Shown in pieces: positions 45,238 to 53,660 of a stretch of 64,000 bases of DNA; within the stretch, counting starts at the first letter, position 1, and each line of letters starts with the position of its first letter. Below the pieces are notes generated by a model, which was not told the DNA's origin, did not search any database, and saw nothing but the letters and a program-made list of their open reading frames with translations. Made by a program: the position numbers and the translations under genes. Where the stretch lies: contig UBZP01000013.1 in assembly GCA_900469965.1 (NCBI GenBank), positions 1 through 64,000 on the forward strand, written 5' to 3'. Origin of the DNA: Hyphomicrobiales bacterium. GTDB lineage: Bacteria; Pseudomonadota; Alphaproteobacteria; Rhizobiales; Rhizobiaceae.

Positions 45238-45756
45238 CTACATCAGGCGCAGCACCATGATCACCTCCTCGTTCTCGCGACCATGGCCCAGGAAGCCATT
45301 TGGGATACGGCCAGTCTCGACGAACCCATGCCGTTGATAGAAGCCAATCGCCCTCGCGTTCTCAGAATTCACCGCCAGTTCCAGCTGCAGAACGCCACGG
45401 TTTCGCGCATGCTCTGTAACCTCGTGCAAGAGGCGGGCCGCTACCCCGGTCCCGCGCGCGCCCTTCCGCACATAGACGCTCACAAGTTTTGCACGATGGG
45501 CCAGTTTCCTTGCATGCTCAAACCTGAGCCCCATCATGCCGACGGGCACCCCGCTCAAAAACGCGACAAACACAGGTTGGGCCAGGTTTTGGCGCCATTC
45601 CCGGTCGGTGAGGCGGACCCAATCGCCAAAGACACTCGCAAAGGAGAGTGGTTCGTGCGACAGCGCCTCCAGGCGCATGTGGCGAAGCACGTCTACGTCT
45701 TTGCTTGACAGGCGCCTGACCGTCACCTTCTCTTCGACAGGCACATCGATCTCCAC
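45238..45756 (-). CDS. GNAT family N-acetyltransferase
   Basis: A 172-residue acetyltransferase with the CoA-binding motif A (LVSVYVRKGARGTGVAARLLHEV, R-x-x-G-x-G) and motif B (NSENARAIGFYQRHGFVETG). VFVAFLSGVPVGMMGLRFE is the central strand. GTG start at 45756; a second GTG nine codons in is also possible. It lies 96 bp downstream of the quorum-regulated operon on the same strand and could be co-transcribed with it. Confidence 0.9.
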   Translation of the reverse strand: MEIDVPVEEKVTVRRLSSKDVDVLRHMRLEALSHEPLSFASVFGDWVRLTDREWRQNLAQPVFVAFLSGVPVGMMGLRFEHARKLAHRAKLVSVYVRKGARGTGVAARLLHEVTEHARNRGVLQLELAVNSENARAIGFYQRHGFVETGRIPNGFLGHGRENEEVIMVLRLM

Positions 45757-45852
45757 CAGTGTACGCAGTTCAGTTTGATCACGCCAACTCTCGGGAAGCC
45801 AGCAATGGCTGCCGAAGCACTCCGGCCAACACCGCGCAGCTTCCCGGATCGC

Positions 45853-47256
45853 TCAAGAACCAGACAATTGCCACTCGACGGCCTCCAGGGCGATATCGCC
45901 ACTGGCAATGCGCCTCGACAGATCCGCCCACATGGGATCCCTGGTGAAACTGCCAAGATCTCCGCTCGCCCGTACCAGGGGCATCCGCGCATATTTTGAA
46001 AGACTAACAGCAGCACCACGGTCGATCTCCCGCAACGGATAGCCGTTGGCAGGCTTCAAGACACGATGGCCCCAGACCCCGGACCGGTCGTCTTGCCGAA
46101 GTTCCGTCAGGAGGCCGTTTTCGTTCGATTGCTGAAGGCCGAGCGCTGTGAGGTAGCGCATCAGCGGATAGTAGATGGTCTGCCGACATCCACCGAGCGC
46201 TCTCACACCTGGCAAAATGGAAATTACCAGGAACGCGATGTACAGGCTGGGCACGATCACACGCGCGCGTAGCGCGGCTGCAATGGTGTCGGGACGGAGC
46301 TTCACTTCGAAGGCCGGCAAGTTGCCAGCCCTTAGGATCTCGCCCTCAAGGTGGAGCGGAACAATTCTGCCTTCTTGCAGTCCCCAGAAAAAGTCGGTCG
46401 TTCGGCGGACCCACCCTTGCCAGGGGCCCGTATTCAGACGATCGATCGCCTGCAAGCGGTTCCGTGCAACGCTGCCGTCTGCGAAGAAGCGAGCCGACAA
46501 CCAGGATGCTGCCTCGTCGAGATGGGCGGCGACAAGGTCGGCGATGTCGAAGTCATCCAGTTGAAGCAGCCTGATGGGGCAGGGCATCTTACGACGCCAC
46601 AGCACTTGATTGGCCGCCCTGATAGCTTCGGCGGCTGAGGCATATTCCTGCCCGGAAAGGGCATCGAGGAGACCGGCGGCTGATTTGTTTGGCGGGCGTT
46701 TTCCCGTCGCATTGGTGAAAGCGAAGCGATACGGACCATTCAGGCCACATATGCTGAACGAATCCATCCGGCTTCGCGCAAGGCCGAAGACATTGAGAGG
46801 CTCGCCTTCGAGCCAGAGCCAGCCGGGACCCTTCTTGGCCTTCTCCGTAAAGCTGACCGTTGAAGCGTGGTAGGTGATGTACCATTCCAAGCCATGCGCC
46901 TTCAGACCTAGCAGGCTGAACAGATGCGTGTAGTATGCGTCTGGCTCGATCAGCAGCAGGCAATGCGGGCCCGTCTGAAGCGCCGGTGACGCCGCCAACT
47001 GACGGCTCGCACTCCTCGCTTCCTCCTGTCGATAGCCGGATCGACACGCAGCGCCCTCGATGCACGAGCAAAGAAGGTCCATGGCATGACGACGCACCGG
47101 GTTATCGGAACGGAAACGCTCGACATTGTAAACAGCCGACGCATAGTCCGAAAGCGGACGGCGCCAGTACGGAGCAAGATACGGCATCAATGCTGAGAGC
47201 GCACTTTGCACCTCGGTTGGGCTGCAATGTTCGATGGCTTTCGGAGGCACCGACAT
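45853..47256 (-). CDS. Unknown 467-residue protein, second gene of the lux-box operon
   Basis: I do not recognise this protein. The ATG at 47256 comes one base after the stop of the preceding gene (TGAGATG), so it is translationally coupled. A TTG at 47283 is less likely. The sequence appears soluble, with one possible hydrophobic segment (VPSLYIAFLVISILPGV, about residues 340-356). Notable parts are CLLLIEPDAYYTHLFSLLGL, YHASTVSFTEKAKKGPGW, NVFGLARSRMDSFSICGLNG, and GCRQTIYYPLMRYLTALGL near the C-terminus. Asp- and Cys-containing motifs could be catalytic, but no known signature is visible. Context suggests a biosynthetic enzyme acting with the methyltransferase-fold protein under LuxR control. 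Confidence 0.7.
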   Translation of the reverse strand: MSVPPKAIEHCSPTEVQSALSALMPYLAPYWRRPLSDYASAVYNVERFRSDNPVRRHAMDLLCSCIEGAACRSGYRQEEARSASRQLAASPALQTGPHCLLLIEPDAYYTHLFSLLGLKAHGLEWYITYHASTVSFTEKAKKGPGWLWLEGEPLNVFGLARSRMDSFSICGLNGPYRFAFTNATGKRPPNKSAAGLLDALSGQEYASAAEAIRAANQVLWRRKMPCPIRLLQLDDFDIADLVAAHLDEAASWLSARFFADGSVARNRLQAIDRLNTGPWQGWVRRTTDFFWGLQEGRIVPLHLEGEILRAGNLPAFEVKLRPDTIAAALRARVIVPSLYIAFLVISILPGVRALGGCRQTIYYPLMRYLTALGLQQSNENGLLTELRQDDRSGVWGHRVLKPANGYPLREIDRGAAVSLSKYARMPLVRASGDLGSFTRDPMWADLSRRIASGDIALEAVEWQLSGS

Positions 47257-47257
47257 C

Positions 47258-48325
47258 TCATGCAGCCAGACGCTTGGGCGCAACCAGCATCATGGTCGTC
47301 GGGCAACGCCACGCCAGACTCGGCGCCAATGGGTGAACATCGGTGTCGATGACGACGGTCGGCAACTGCGCATAGCAATAGCCAGGGGGAATAGCCGGTT
47401 TCAGCATCATCGAGGTCAGTTCCAGCACGGACGCCCGGGAATTGGACGACACGAACGTGTAAAAGTTCCCGCTGTTCCAGGTCAGCACGGAGTACCGGAA
47501 GAATGATCTCAGAGCGGCTACTGTGGCCGACAGATCGACCTGAAGCTCCGCCATCGTGTCGAGGACTTCATCCTTCTTCTCCGATATGTGCCCTGCGGAG
47601 AAGTACCTGGACTTGAAAATCTCGTCCTTCTGCCGCTCGCGTTCGTGGTAAATCTGGGGGTCAGGATGAGAGAGCTTTTGCACTTGGACGAGGAGACCGC
47701 CCGGTCGGATCCGGGGACAGATGAACTCGAGCTGGGCGCGCCGGTCACGGTCGTACATCTGAAACGTCGTGTCCTCGAAAAGCACGTCAAATCCACCCTG
47801 AAATGGCCGTAGATCCTGGTCTGTGGCGTAACGCCCGTCATCCAGCTCGAAGAACGGCCCCTGGAAGAAGTGTGCGTGATCGCTCCCCCGTTTCGCAAAG
47901 AACGATGTCCGGTTGGCTGCCGTTGGGCTGCAGCACAGGGACTCGATGCGACCATTGCCAAGCGCGGCAAGCGTTCGCGCAAGGCATCCAGTGCCAGTGC
48001 CCAGGGTGTAAATGGTCGACGGGGAGCCGCTGCGTGCCCAGGTCCTCAAGCAGAAGGAATATATCGCAGCCCCCAGCCGGCATTCCTCTTCGAGCCGGTA
48101 GGGAATGCTTGCAAAGTAATGGCCGTCAAAGGGGCCCCAGAGGCGTCGGTGCGTATCCGCGAGAACCGCACCTTCGAGATCGAAATCGAGCAGTCCCATA
48201 TCAGGTTGTGGGTCGGCAAGATCCGGTGCTCCACCCTGTCCGCTTGCAGTCCTTTCGAAGAACGCGGCGAAGGATGTGAGCCTTGGAGCGTTTCGCCACC
48301 GTTCAATCACCTCACGATCCACCAT
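47258..48325 (-). CDS. SAM methyltransferase-fold protein, first gene of the lux-box operon
   Basis: A 355-residue protein with a Rossmann methyltransferase core. Motif I is TIYTLGTGTGCLARTLAAL; GRIESLCCSPTAANRTSFF follows, and FDVLFEDTTFQMYDRD, then FICPRIRPGGLLVQVQKL as the post-II strand. About 100 residues precede the core and about 110 follow, with SSNSRASVLELTSMM near the end. The methyl acceptor is unknown. GGGAG lies seven bases before the ATG. It is preceded by a lux-box-like palindrome at 48452-48473 and coupled to the unknown gene downstream. Confidence 0.75.
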   Translation of the reverse strand: MVDREVIERWRNAPRLTSFAAFFERTASGQGGAPDLADPQPDMGLLDFDLEGAVLADTHRRLWGPFDGHYFASIPYRLEEECRLGAAIYSFCLRTWARSGSPSTIYTLGTGTGCLARTLAALGNGRIESLCCSPTAANRTSFFAKRGSDHAHFFQGPFFELDDGRYATDQDLRPFQGGFDVLFEDTTFQMYDRDRRAQLEFICPRIRPGGLLVQVQKLSHPDPQIYHERERQKDEIFKSRYFSAGHISEKKDEVLDTMAELQVDLSATVAALRSFFRYSVLTWNSGNFYTFVSSNSRASVLELTSMMLKPAIPPGYCYAQLPTVVIDTDVHPLAPSLAWRCPTTMMLVAPKRLAA

Positions 48326-48451
48326 AGCAAGCTCCCAGTATTCTCACAGATGGCGCTTGTCCGACATTCCCTCGAGACAATTGCCTGCCGCTAGTGCGGA
48401 CGGCTCATTAGTTTCAGGTCTTCATCTGTGAACCCGTAGGAGGCGACAGCC

Positions 48452-48473
48452 AACCTGCCGAATTCGGCAAGTT
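48452..48473. promoter_or_regulatory. lux-box-like palindrome
   Basis: The 22-base element has halves AACCTGCCGAA and TTCGGCAAGTT, which are inverted copies except at one pair. This has the size, dyad and CTGCCG core of binding sites for LuxR-type regulators. It lies between luxR (ends 48521) and the methyltransferase-fold gene (starts 48325), about 127 bases upstream of that start. Confidence 0.75.
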
Positions 48474-48520
48474 GACTTTCCAGGACCGAGGGGGCCGTCT
48501 CACCTCGAGAGCGAGCGCCA

Positions 48521-49303
48521 TCAAAATGCGATCAGTTCGAGCAGGCTTGCCTTGGCAACCGCGTGATGGCTTGTAGAAGCGCCAAGTTTGAGCCGCGCCG
48601 ATCGAAGGTACAATTTGACGGCGGTTTCGGAGATGCCCAGATCAGCTGCGATCTGTTTGTGAATCCGGCCTTTAGCAAGCAGGTCAAGGCACTGATATTC
48701 GCGCCTGGAGAGGCCTCGATAACCGTCATCCTGTCGCAGACCCCTCACCGCCAGCACTGTTTCATGGATATGGTGGGCGAGGATATGAAGCTCATGCATG
48801 CTTGAGGCAAGCAGACGCGACCAATCACGTTTGGGCAAGTTCGACGCCGCGGAAAACAGACTGCGCTCGCCCTTCGGGCCTCTGACAGGGATGGTCAAGC
48901 CATGAGGGCCGATGTTGTAGGACCGTGCTTCCTTAAACAACCGCCAGACCTGTGCGGACTGCCGATCCAACGAAGACCAGTCCACCGGCAGAAGCGCCCA
49001 TCGCATGACCCCGATAACCGGGTCGATTTCGAAGTACCGATTATGGGCATAAGTTTTCAACCAGGCGTCGGGATAGGTCGTGCAGTAATAGGGGTACCGG
49101 TCTGCTCTGCCTCCACTGCGAACAACAAGGAGTGTCATGTGCGACAGCCCGTATCGTGCGCAAAGTTCGTGCAGCGTGGGATTCAGCGCCTCGTTACTTT
49201 TTGCCGCCTGCAGCGTCCGCAGGGACGCCGCCAGTCTACGGTGGTCGAAGATGTCAGGAATGTTACGGTTCGCTACCACGTCGCCGGATCCTGTTAGGTC
49301 CAT
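48521..49303 (-). CDS. LuxR-type quorum-sensing regulator
   Basis: A 260-residue LuxR regulator with an N-terminal autoinducer-binding domain and a C-terminal HTH (LSRREYQCLDLLAKGRIHKQIAADLGISETAVKLYLRSARLKL). The AHL-pocket residues conserved in TraR/LuxR align by spacing: Trp81, Tyr85, Asp94-Pro95, Trp109 and Gly135. This indicates binding of an acyl-homoserine lactone rather than a non-AHL solo. No luxI-type synthase is present in the window, so the signal must be made elsewhere or by other cells. It is followed by a lux box and a two-gene operon on the same strand. Confidence 0.92.
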   Translation of the reverse strand: MDLTGSGDVVANRNIPDIFDHRRLAASLRTLQAAKSNEALNPTLHELCARYGLSHMTLLVVRSGGRADRYPYYCTTYPDAWLKTYAHNRYFEIDPVIGVMRWALLPVDWSSLDRQSAQVWRLFKEARSYNIGPHGLTIPVRGPKGERSLFSAASNLPKRDWSRLLASSMHELHILAHHIHETVLAVRGLRQDDGYRGLSRREYQCLDLLAKGRIHKQIAADLGISETAVKLYLRSARLKLGASTSHHAVAKASLLELIAF

Positions 49304-49536
49304 TCCGCGACCCGAACTCTAGCGGCAGCGTGCCGACGAGCACATTGTAGGAAATACCACAGCCGGCTCTCGCCCTGGTCCTTGTCGATACACGGCGTCA
49401 TCAATTCGCCCTGCCTGAATTCGATCTTGCGCGAGGGGAGCGTGCGCGTTTGCTGCTTATTCACGTGGCATTCTGCCTATCGGAGTAGGCAAACGTGCCG
49501 CAAGCGACCAAGGACCTTGCCAGCGACATTCGAGCA

Positions 49537-50140
49537 AGATCCTGGTCTGGATCGCCGCCGGCGGGCTCCTGGCGGGGCTCGCATTGTCGGGGCAGGCTGC
49601 CAGCCGCTCTCATCTTGTCTGGACGGCAACGACGCTGGTGGTCCTTACCAGCTTGTTCATTCAGGTCCTCGGCGCCCTCCGACGAGGCGATGTCGGGCTC
49701 GATATCGTAGCAGCGCTTTCCATGTCTGCGGCCATCGCTTTCGGAAAGTCGCTTGCCGCAAATGTTGTGGCGTGATGTACGCGGGTGGCCCGTTGCTAGA
49801 GTCTTACGCCAAGGGACGTGCGCGCCGCGAAATTATGGCCCTGCTGGGATGCATCTCCCATTTTGCGATGCGTTACGGTCAGACTAGACTCGAGGAAGTC
49901 CAGATTTCGGCGACCGGCTGTTGATCCGACAGGGTGAAGTGCTCCCGGTCGACGGAATCGTCTTCGGCGATCCTCATCGTCAGAAGTCGCCGGAGTCGTG
50001 CTTCTTGTCGACGAGCTTGCGCGGTTGGCAAAGGCGATCGCGATTGCGCGCAGATGTCGTCGGACCGCGCTTCAGAGTGTGCACGTCGGCCTCACGCTGT
50101 CGATCGCCGTATTCCCGCTTGGTTTGGTGGGCCAAGCCGG
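49537..50140 (+). pseudogene. Heavy-metal P-type ATPase remnant
   Basis: Pieces of a P1B-type ATPase lie in several frames. AASRSHLVWTATTLVVLTSL and GDVGLDIVAALSMSAAIAFG belong to the first membrane region. Next comes MYAGGPLLESYAKGRARREIMALLG, then LLIRQGEVLPVDGIV from the actuator region. A C-terminal piece follows (VDELARLAKAIAIARR, QSVHVGLTLSIAVFPLG). The phosphorylation and nucleotide-binding domains are missing between the last two pieces. The gene is clearly dead and internally deleted. Confidence 0.7.
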
Positions 50141-50291
50141 CGCCCCACGCAGCAGAACGCCGGAAGAAGACATTTGGAAGAACGGTTGCTCAGGCCGCCC
50201 CTCTAATGCCTCCCTGCCCAAGAAGGAAGCTAGCAGAGGCCGAGCTTCTTGCCAGTGCGAATGACTTGGACGGCTGTCATTGCGCTCACGC

Positions 50292-50378
50292 TCATTGTAG
50301 GAGATTCAGAACTCCCAACACAAGAAACGCGAGTGTACCGACGACCAGTATCGTTTCGATGAACTTTGCGCTACCCAT
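50292..50378 (-). CDS. 28-residue membrane peptide
   Basis: A short gene encoding a peptide that starts MGSAKFIETILVVGTLAFLV and ends LGVLNLLQ, a single membrane helix. GAGG precedes the ATG at 50378. A perfect GGAAC-N16-CGTT promoter ends 25 bases upstream, which strongly supports expression under general stress. Like the 24-residue peptide at 27115-27189, it would normally escape gene finders. Function is unknown. Confidence 0.75.
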   Translation of the reverse strand: MGSAKFIETILVVGTLAFLVLGVLNLLQ

Positions 50379-50402
50379 GACCGTTCCTCGATCGACATCA
50401 AC

Positions 50403-50427
50403 AACGATTCTTGCTTTCAAATGTTCC
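50403..50427 (-). promoter_or_regulatory. EcfG/RpoE2-type promoter (perfect)
   Basis: On the minus strand GGAAC (50423-50427), 16 bases, CGTT (50403-50406). The predicted start is about 18 bases upstream of the 28-residue peptide gene. Confidence 0.75.
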
Positions 50428-51014
50428 AAGCTTGCCGCATAGCAGCAACGCTGCTGATCAGGTCACAGCGACGGTTCACTTGCGTTGTGCTGCCGTGCTG
50501 ATCCTCTATCCGCAATCAGCCGTCGTCGGCGACCGGCCCTTTTACTGTCCAGGCCGGGCGGTCATCTCTGGGCCGTTGCGGACTATGGCCCCGCCGATGT
50601 CGACGACTCGACACGCCTTACCGATAAGGCCCGTTGCGGCATGGACGTGTTCTGGAACGACGGTGTCTGCGATAGGATTTCCACCCATGACGGCGGCTTG
50701 ACGCATCGAAGCGAGCTGCGCCCGTCAGATCCGATCTCGGACGTAACCTCCGTGCGCGGTCACGCTCTCGAGTTCTCTGTGACGCACGGCGGCGCAACTC
50801 GCACCTCGGGCGATCAGCAGTAACACGCATGCGGCGTTCGACATGGACTGGCGGCCAGAACGTGCCTGCGTGCCGGCATCGTCCCGAACTTGTACTCCGT
50901 CACCGGCGGCCATGCGTTTGCGATGTGAATTATTGCAGGCACGAACGAACACTATCAGCATCTTGATCAACACGCGCACAGCGCGTCGGCGCGATCACCG
51001 CCCATCCGAAACAC

Positions 51015-51049
51015 GAAGGGCTCCGAACCTCATACCTTCGGAGCCCTTC
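51015..51049. terminator. Perfect 13-bp hairpin, possible terminator
   Basis: GAAGGGCTCCGAA (51015-51027) and TTCGGAGCCCTTC (51037-51049) pair fully across a nine-base loop. No long T-run follows on either strand. It is the only clear structure in 50428-51486, where no gene is supported. Confidence 0.5.
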
Positions 51050-51491
51050 TATGTCCGTTGCCATTCCTGCACTCTTCTAGGGCGGGAGTGGCAATGGGCC
51101 TACAACCCAATTACACCGAAAATCAGCGCGGGTTTCAAGACCAGCAAGTTACCCATTTCGGATGAACGCTAGCGTTCCTAGTCAGAAGCGACCACCCAAT
51201 GTGCCCGGCGCCACTCGCCAGCCATGGTAGCCTCCGTTCACATCCGGCGTCGCGGCTTGCTACACCTCGATCCCTTGCAGCCGCACCGCGTTGCAGCGAC
51301 GACCCGCTAGCTGAAACTCGCGCAAAACGTCCGTCCCAGCCACGGGACTACTTGAAGGTTCAGTGCGGCATCGTTAGCGGCCTGAGCGACACGCAGGTAC
51401 TGGCGATCAACGTCACCGATCATCAGATCAACCTGTCGAAACTCGTTAGACATAAGCCTATGCTCGAGCCCTGAGCCTTCCTGCTTATGCT

Positions 51492-51545
51492 GAGTGCCTG
51501 GTCGGAAGTGGGCAGCTCAGAGTGTCTGGTCGAAAGTGGGGGCAG
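51492..51545. repeat. Short imperfect tandem repeat
   Basis: GAGTGCCTGGTCGGAAGTGG (51492 on) and GAGTGTCTGGTCGAAAGTGG (from about 51520) are adjacent near-copies, placed directly before the calcium-binding domain fragment. It may mark a recombination or deletion junction. Confidence 0.5.
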
Positions 51546-51792
51546 TTCTGACGGAAAGGCTGGTGACCGGATCAATCTTTCGAAGATCGACGCGATCTCG
51601 GAGACGGCGAACAACGTCGCCTTCACCTTTATCGGCACAGAGAAGTTGTCCAAGAAGGCGGGAGAATTGCGCTATAGCAAGAAATTGTCGAACACCCATT
51701 TCTATGGGAATATCAATGGCGACGGCCAAGCTGACCTCGCCGTCCACCTCGACGATCCAACGACGCTTGCGATCAACTACTTGGTCCTCTAG
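51541..51792 (+). pseudogene. C-terminal fragment of a serralysin/RTX calcium-binding protein
   Basis: The frame contains GDRINLSKIDAISETANNVAFTFIG, then KAGELRYSKKLSNTHFYGNINGDGQADLAVHLDD. This is the end of a Peptidase_M10_C/RTX domain as found in secreted type-I substrates, with the usual D-x-N-G-D-G-x-A-D pattern. Nothing of the GGxGxD repeats or catalytic part lies upstream, only a tandem repeat. It is a 3' remnant left by deletion. Confidence 0.7.
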
Positions 51793-51885
51793 ATGAATCC
51801 AGACGTCATGTACTGGGCCAATCCGGGTGAGCCCCAGCATGCTTAGCGAGACTTGCATCTTTCGGTAGAAGCTTGAAACGCTATG

Positions 51886-52197
51886 CTAGGTATCTGAAAC
51901 GAGCACAATTTCTCTGCGTCGTAGCGTCTGCAATTTGGCTTCCACCTCATCCGACAAGATTCGGTAGATTTGCCGAAGTGCATCAGCGGCTTCCAGATAT
52001 GGCTGTGCCATGCCATCATCTCGCATTTGTCGACTGATATCCTCGATATTCTGAGCCCCCTTCTGGATAATACGCCCAAGGAGAAGTGCCTGGTCTAAAG
52101 TCAGTTCCCGGCGCCCGAGAATATGTTGAGCCTGGGCCTGGAGGTGCTGAGCTGTCTCTCCTTGTTTCTGCAGTACCTGCATCCATTCATTGCTCAT
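51886..52197 (-). CDS. Small helical hypothetical protein
   Basis: A 103-residue protein, mostly helical and Gln-rich (MQVLQKQGETAQHLQAQAQHI), with RIIQKGAQNIEDISRQMRDDG and ALRQIYRILSDEVEAKLQTLRR. GGAGAG precedes the ATG. No domain recognised. It is the last of three same-strand genes (53019, 52525, 52197) spaced 32-46 bp apart, probably one operon. Confidence 0.65.
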   Translation of the reverse strand: MSNEWMQVLQKQGETAQHLQAQAQHILGRRELTLDQALLLGRIIQKGAQNIEDISRQMRDDGMAQPYLEAADALRQIYRILSDEVEAKLQTLRRREIVLVSDT

Positions 52198-52243
52198 GTG
52201 TTACTCTCCGCCACTTATTGAGGGTGACGCCGCAGAAGCAAAG

Positions 52244-52525
52244 TCAGGAGAGATCGGCGATCAAATCGAGGTCCCCGATGAGACTTGCCACCACCAGTAG
52301 TGCACCGGCAATCAACACGGCGTAGAGCCACCACGCATCACGCAAGGCACCCTCTCGGCCGTTCGTATTTCGGGACTTCGGCCGATGCTCCATACAGAAC
52401 CAGTCAATCGCTCCCTGGCCTCCATCGTAGCCGTAGGGGGCCCACTTCTTGCAACCCGGGTGCTGGCACCAGTGTTGTTTGTGGTCGCTGGTTGACTTCC
52501 CGCCGTTTGTCTTTTTGTCGCTCAT
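52244..52525 (-). CDS. Small membrane protein with a Cys/His cluster
   Basis: A 93-residue protein. Its N-terminal part is a likely zinc-binding cluster (HWCQHPGCKKWAPYGYDGG...DWFCMEHRP: two Cys, His, Cys, His). A C-terminal membrane helix follows (WWLYAVLIAGALLVVASLIGDLDLI). The layout resembles short rhizobial proteins with an N-terminal zinc ribbon next to the membrane, but no family name is known to me. It is the middle gene of the 53019-52197 group. Confidence 0.65.
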   Translation of the reverse strand: MSDKKTNGGKSTSDHKQHWCQHPGCKKWAPYGYDGGQGAIDWFCMEHRPKSRNTNGREGALRDAWWLYAVLIAGALLVVASLIGDLDLIADLS

Positions 52526-52557
52526 CGTGTGGTCAATCCACGGTCTCGTCCGCCAGA

Positions 52558-53019
52558 TCATCGGTAAGAGGAGGTCGGCGGCCTCCTGCGTTGCGCTGCC
52601 GCTATGATGTCGAGCGCCTTTAGCGGGTCCTCGCAACCGTTTCGGAATACAAACATTACGCGGCGAGCCAATGCCCGTGCCTCATTGCTGTCCACCGGAT
52701 GCCGTGCGCCCTTATTCGCAACACTAAACACACTTCGCATCACGCTGATATCCTCCGACGTGAAGACCCCTATCCGACGTCTGCTGTTCCCAGCCGGTGC
52801 CGCGCGCTTTCGATGCTTGGCGGCCGCCAAGCCGACGCTCGCCAGTTGGTCTCCGTAGACGAGCCCTCGATCATAGAGGTCGTTGAGATAATGGCGCAGC
52901 CAAAGGCGCTCGGATGGTAAAGATCCAAACCAGGCCTGTGAGGCAATCTCGTGCACTAGAACCGCAAGAACGGAATCTCGATCGCGTGCATCAATGATGA
53001 GATGAGTTTGGGAGTGCAT
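52558..53019 (-). CDS. Conserved hypothetical protein, paralogue of 28697-29188
   Basis: A 153-residue helical protein starting with ATG after GGGAGGAG. It is a duplicate of the gene at 28697. Shared parts include WFGSLPSERLWLRHYLNDLYDRG, ASVGLAAAKHRKRA, EDISVMRSVF and the FRNGCEDPLKAL segment. The C-terminal residues differ (RRRPPTSSYR). The start region is nearly identical in both copies (AGATCGTA then the start codon and CACTCCCAAAC-like sequence). Function unknown. It leads a three-gene group. Confidence 0.75.
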   Translation of the reverse strand: MHSQTHLIIDARDRDSVLAVLVHEIASQAWFGSLPSERLWLRHYLNDLYDRGLVYGDQLASVGLAAAKHRKRAAPAGNSRRRIGVFTSEDISVMRSVFSVANKGARHPVDSNEARALARRVMFVFRNGCEDPLKALDIIAAAQRRRPPTSSYR

Positions 53020-53660
53020 TACGATCTCCTCCCGTGGGGGGAAGAAGCCACCTCCCTGTCGTCGACGCCCCTATAGTTTGCCGACGATATCCGTACTATG
53101 CGCTCACGCCCGGAAGACACAACGAAATAAAACTGTGATGACGGGAGCGTTGTCAACGTGGCATTCTCCTCGCCAGGAACGGCTCTTCCGCCGAGACGTG
53201 CGCCGGGCGCTTTTCCGCTGCAGTCTTGACGTGCGGAACGCCTTTGACCTTCTGCATGTCTCTATCAGCACTCCGCCTTCGGGGTACCAAACTTCGGCGC
53301 AGTTTTCTATCGCCACACGTGGCCAGCGGAGGCCCGGTGTTGGTCCTCCGCTGGCTTCGCGGGCATCACGCCTGCGCCGACGCCAAGGGCGCCGGTGGGC
53401 CGGACGGGGGCATCGGGCCCAAAGCGGGAAACTTTTCTCTGGCACAGATGTTCCGCCACAGAAAAAATGTGTGGTCTAGCTTCTCGGCTATCGTCGCACC
53501 GAATTGAACTGCGGAATGCTGGTACATTGCTTGCTCCGGAAGCACTGGCAGTTTGCACGTTGAGTGGCCTGCGCATGGCGGGGTGTCGGTGCTTTGAAAA
53601 CCGTGGGACAGTGGTCTTGGCTGGGTTGCTGCCCCAACACACGTGTGTACAATTTCCGCC
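53020..53660. other. Gene-free stretch
   Basis: No supported gene. Frames on both strands have no family resemblance. The last 15 bases form the leader of the small HhH gene. Confidence 0.4.

Noticed and set aside
44992-45708. A plus-strand frame over the acetyltransferase gene
   Set aside because: The minus-strand frame has clear GNAT motifs; the plus-strand one has none.
44904-49536. luxI-type AHL synthase near luxR
   Set aside because: No reading frame in the region resembles a LuxI or HdtS-type synthase; the GNAT protein lacks the AHL-synthase signature.
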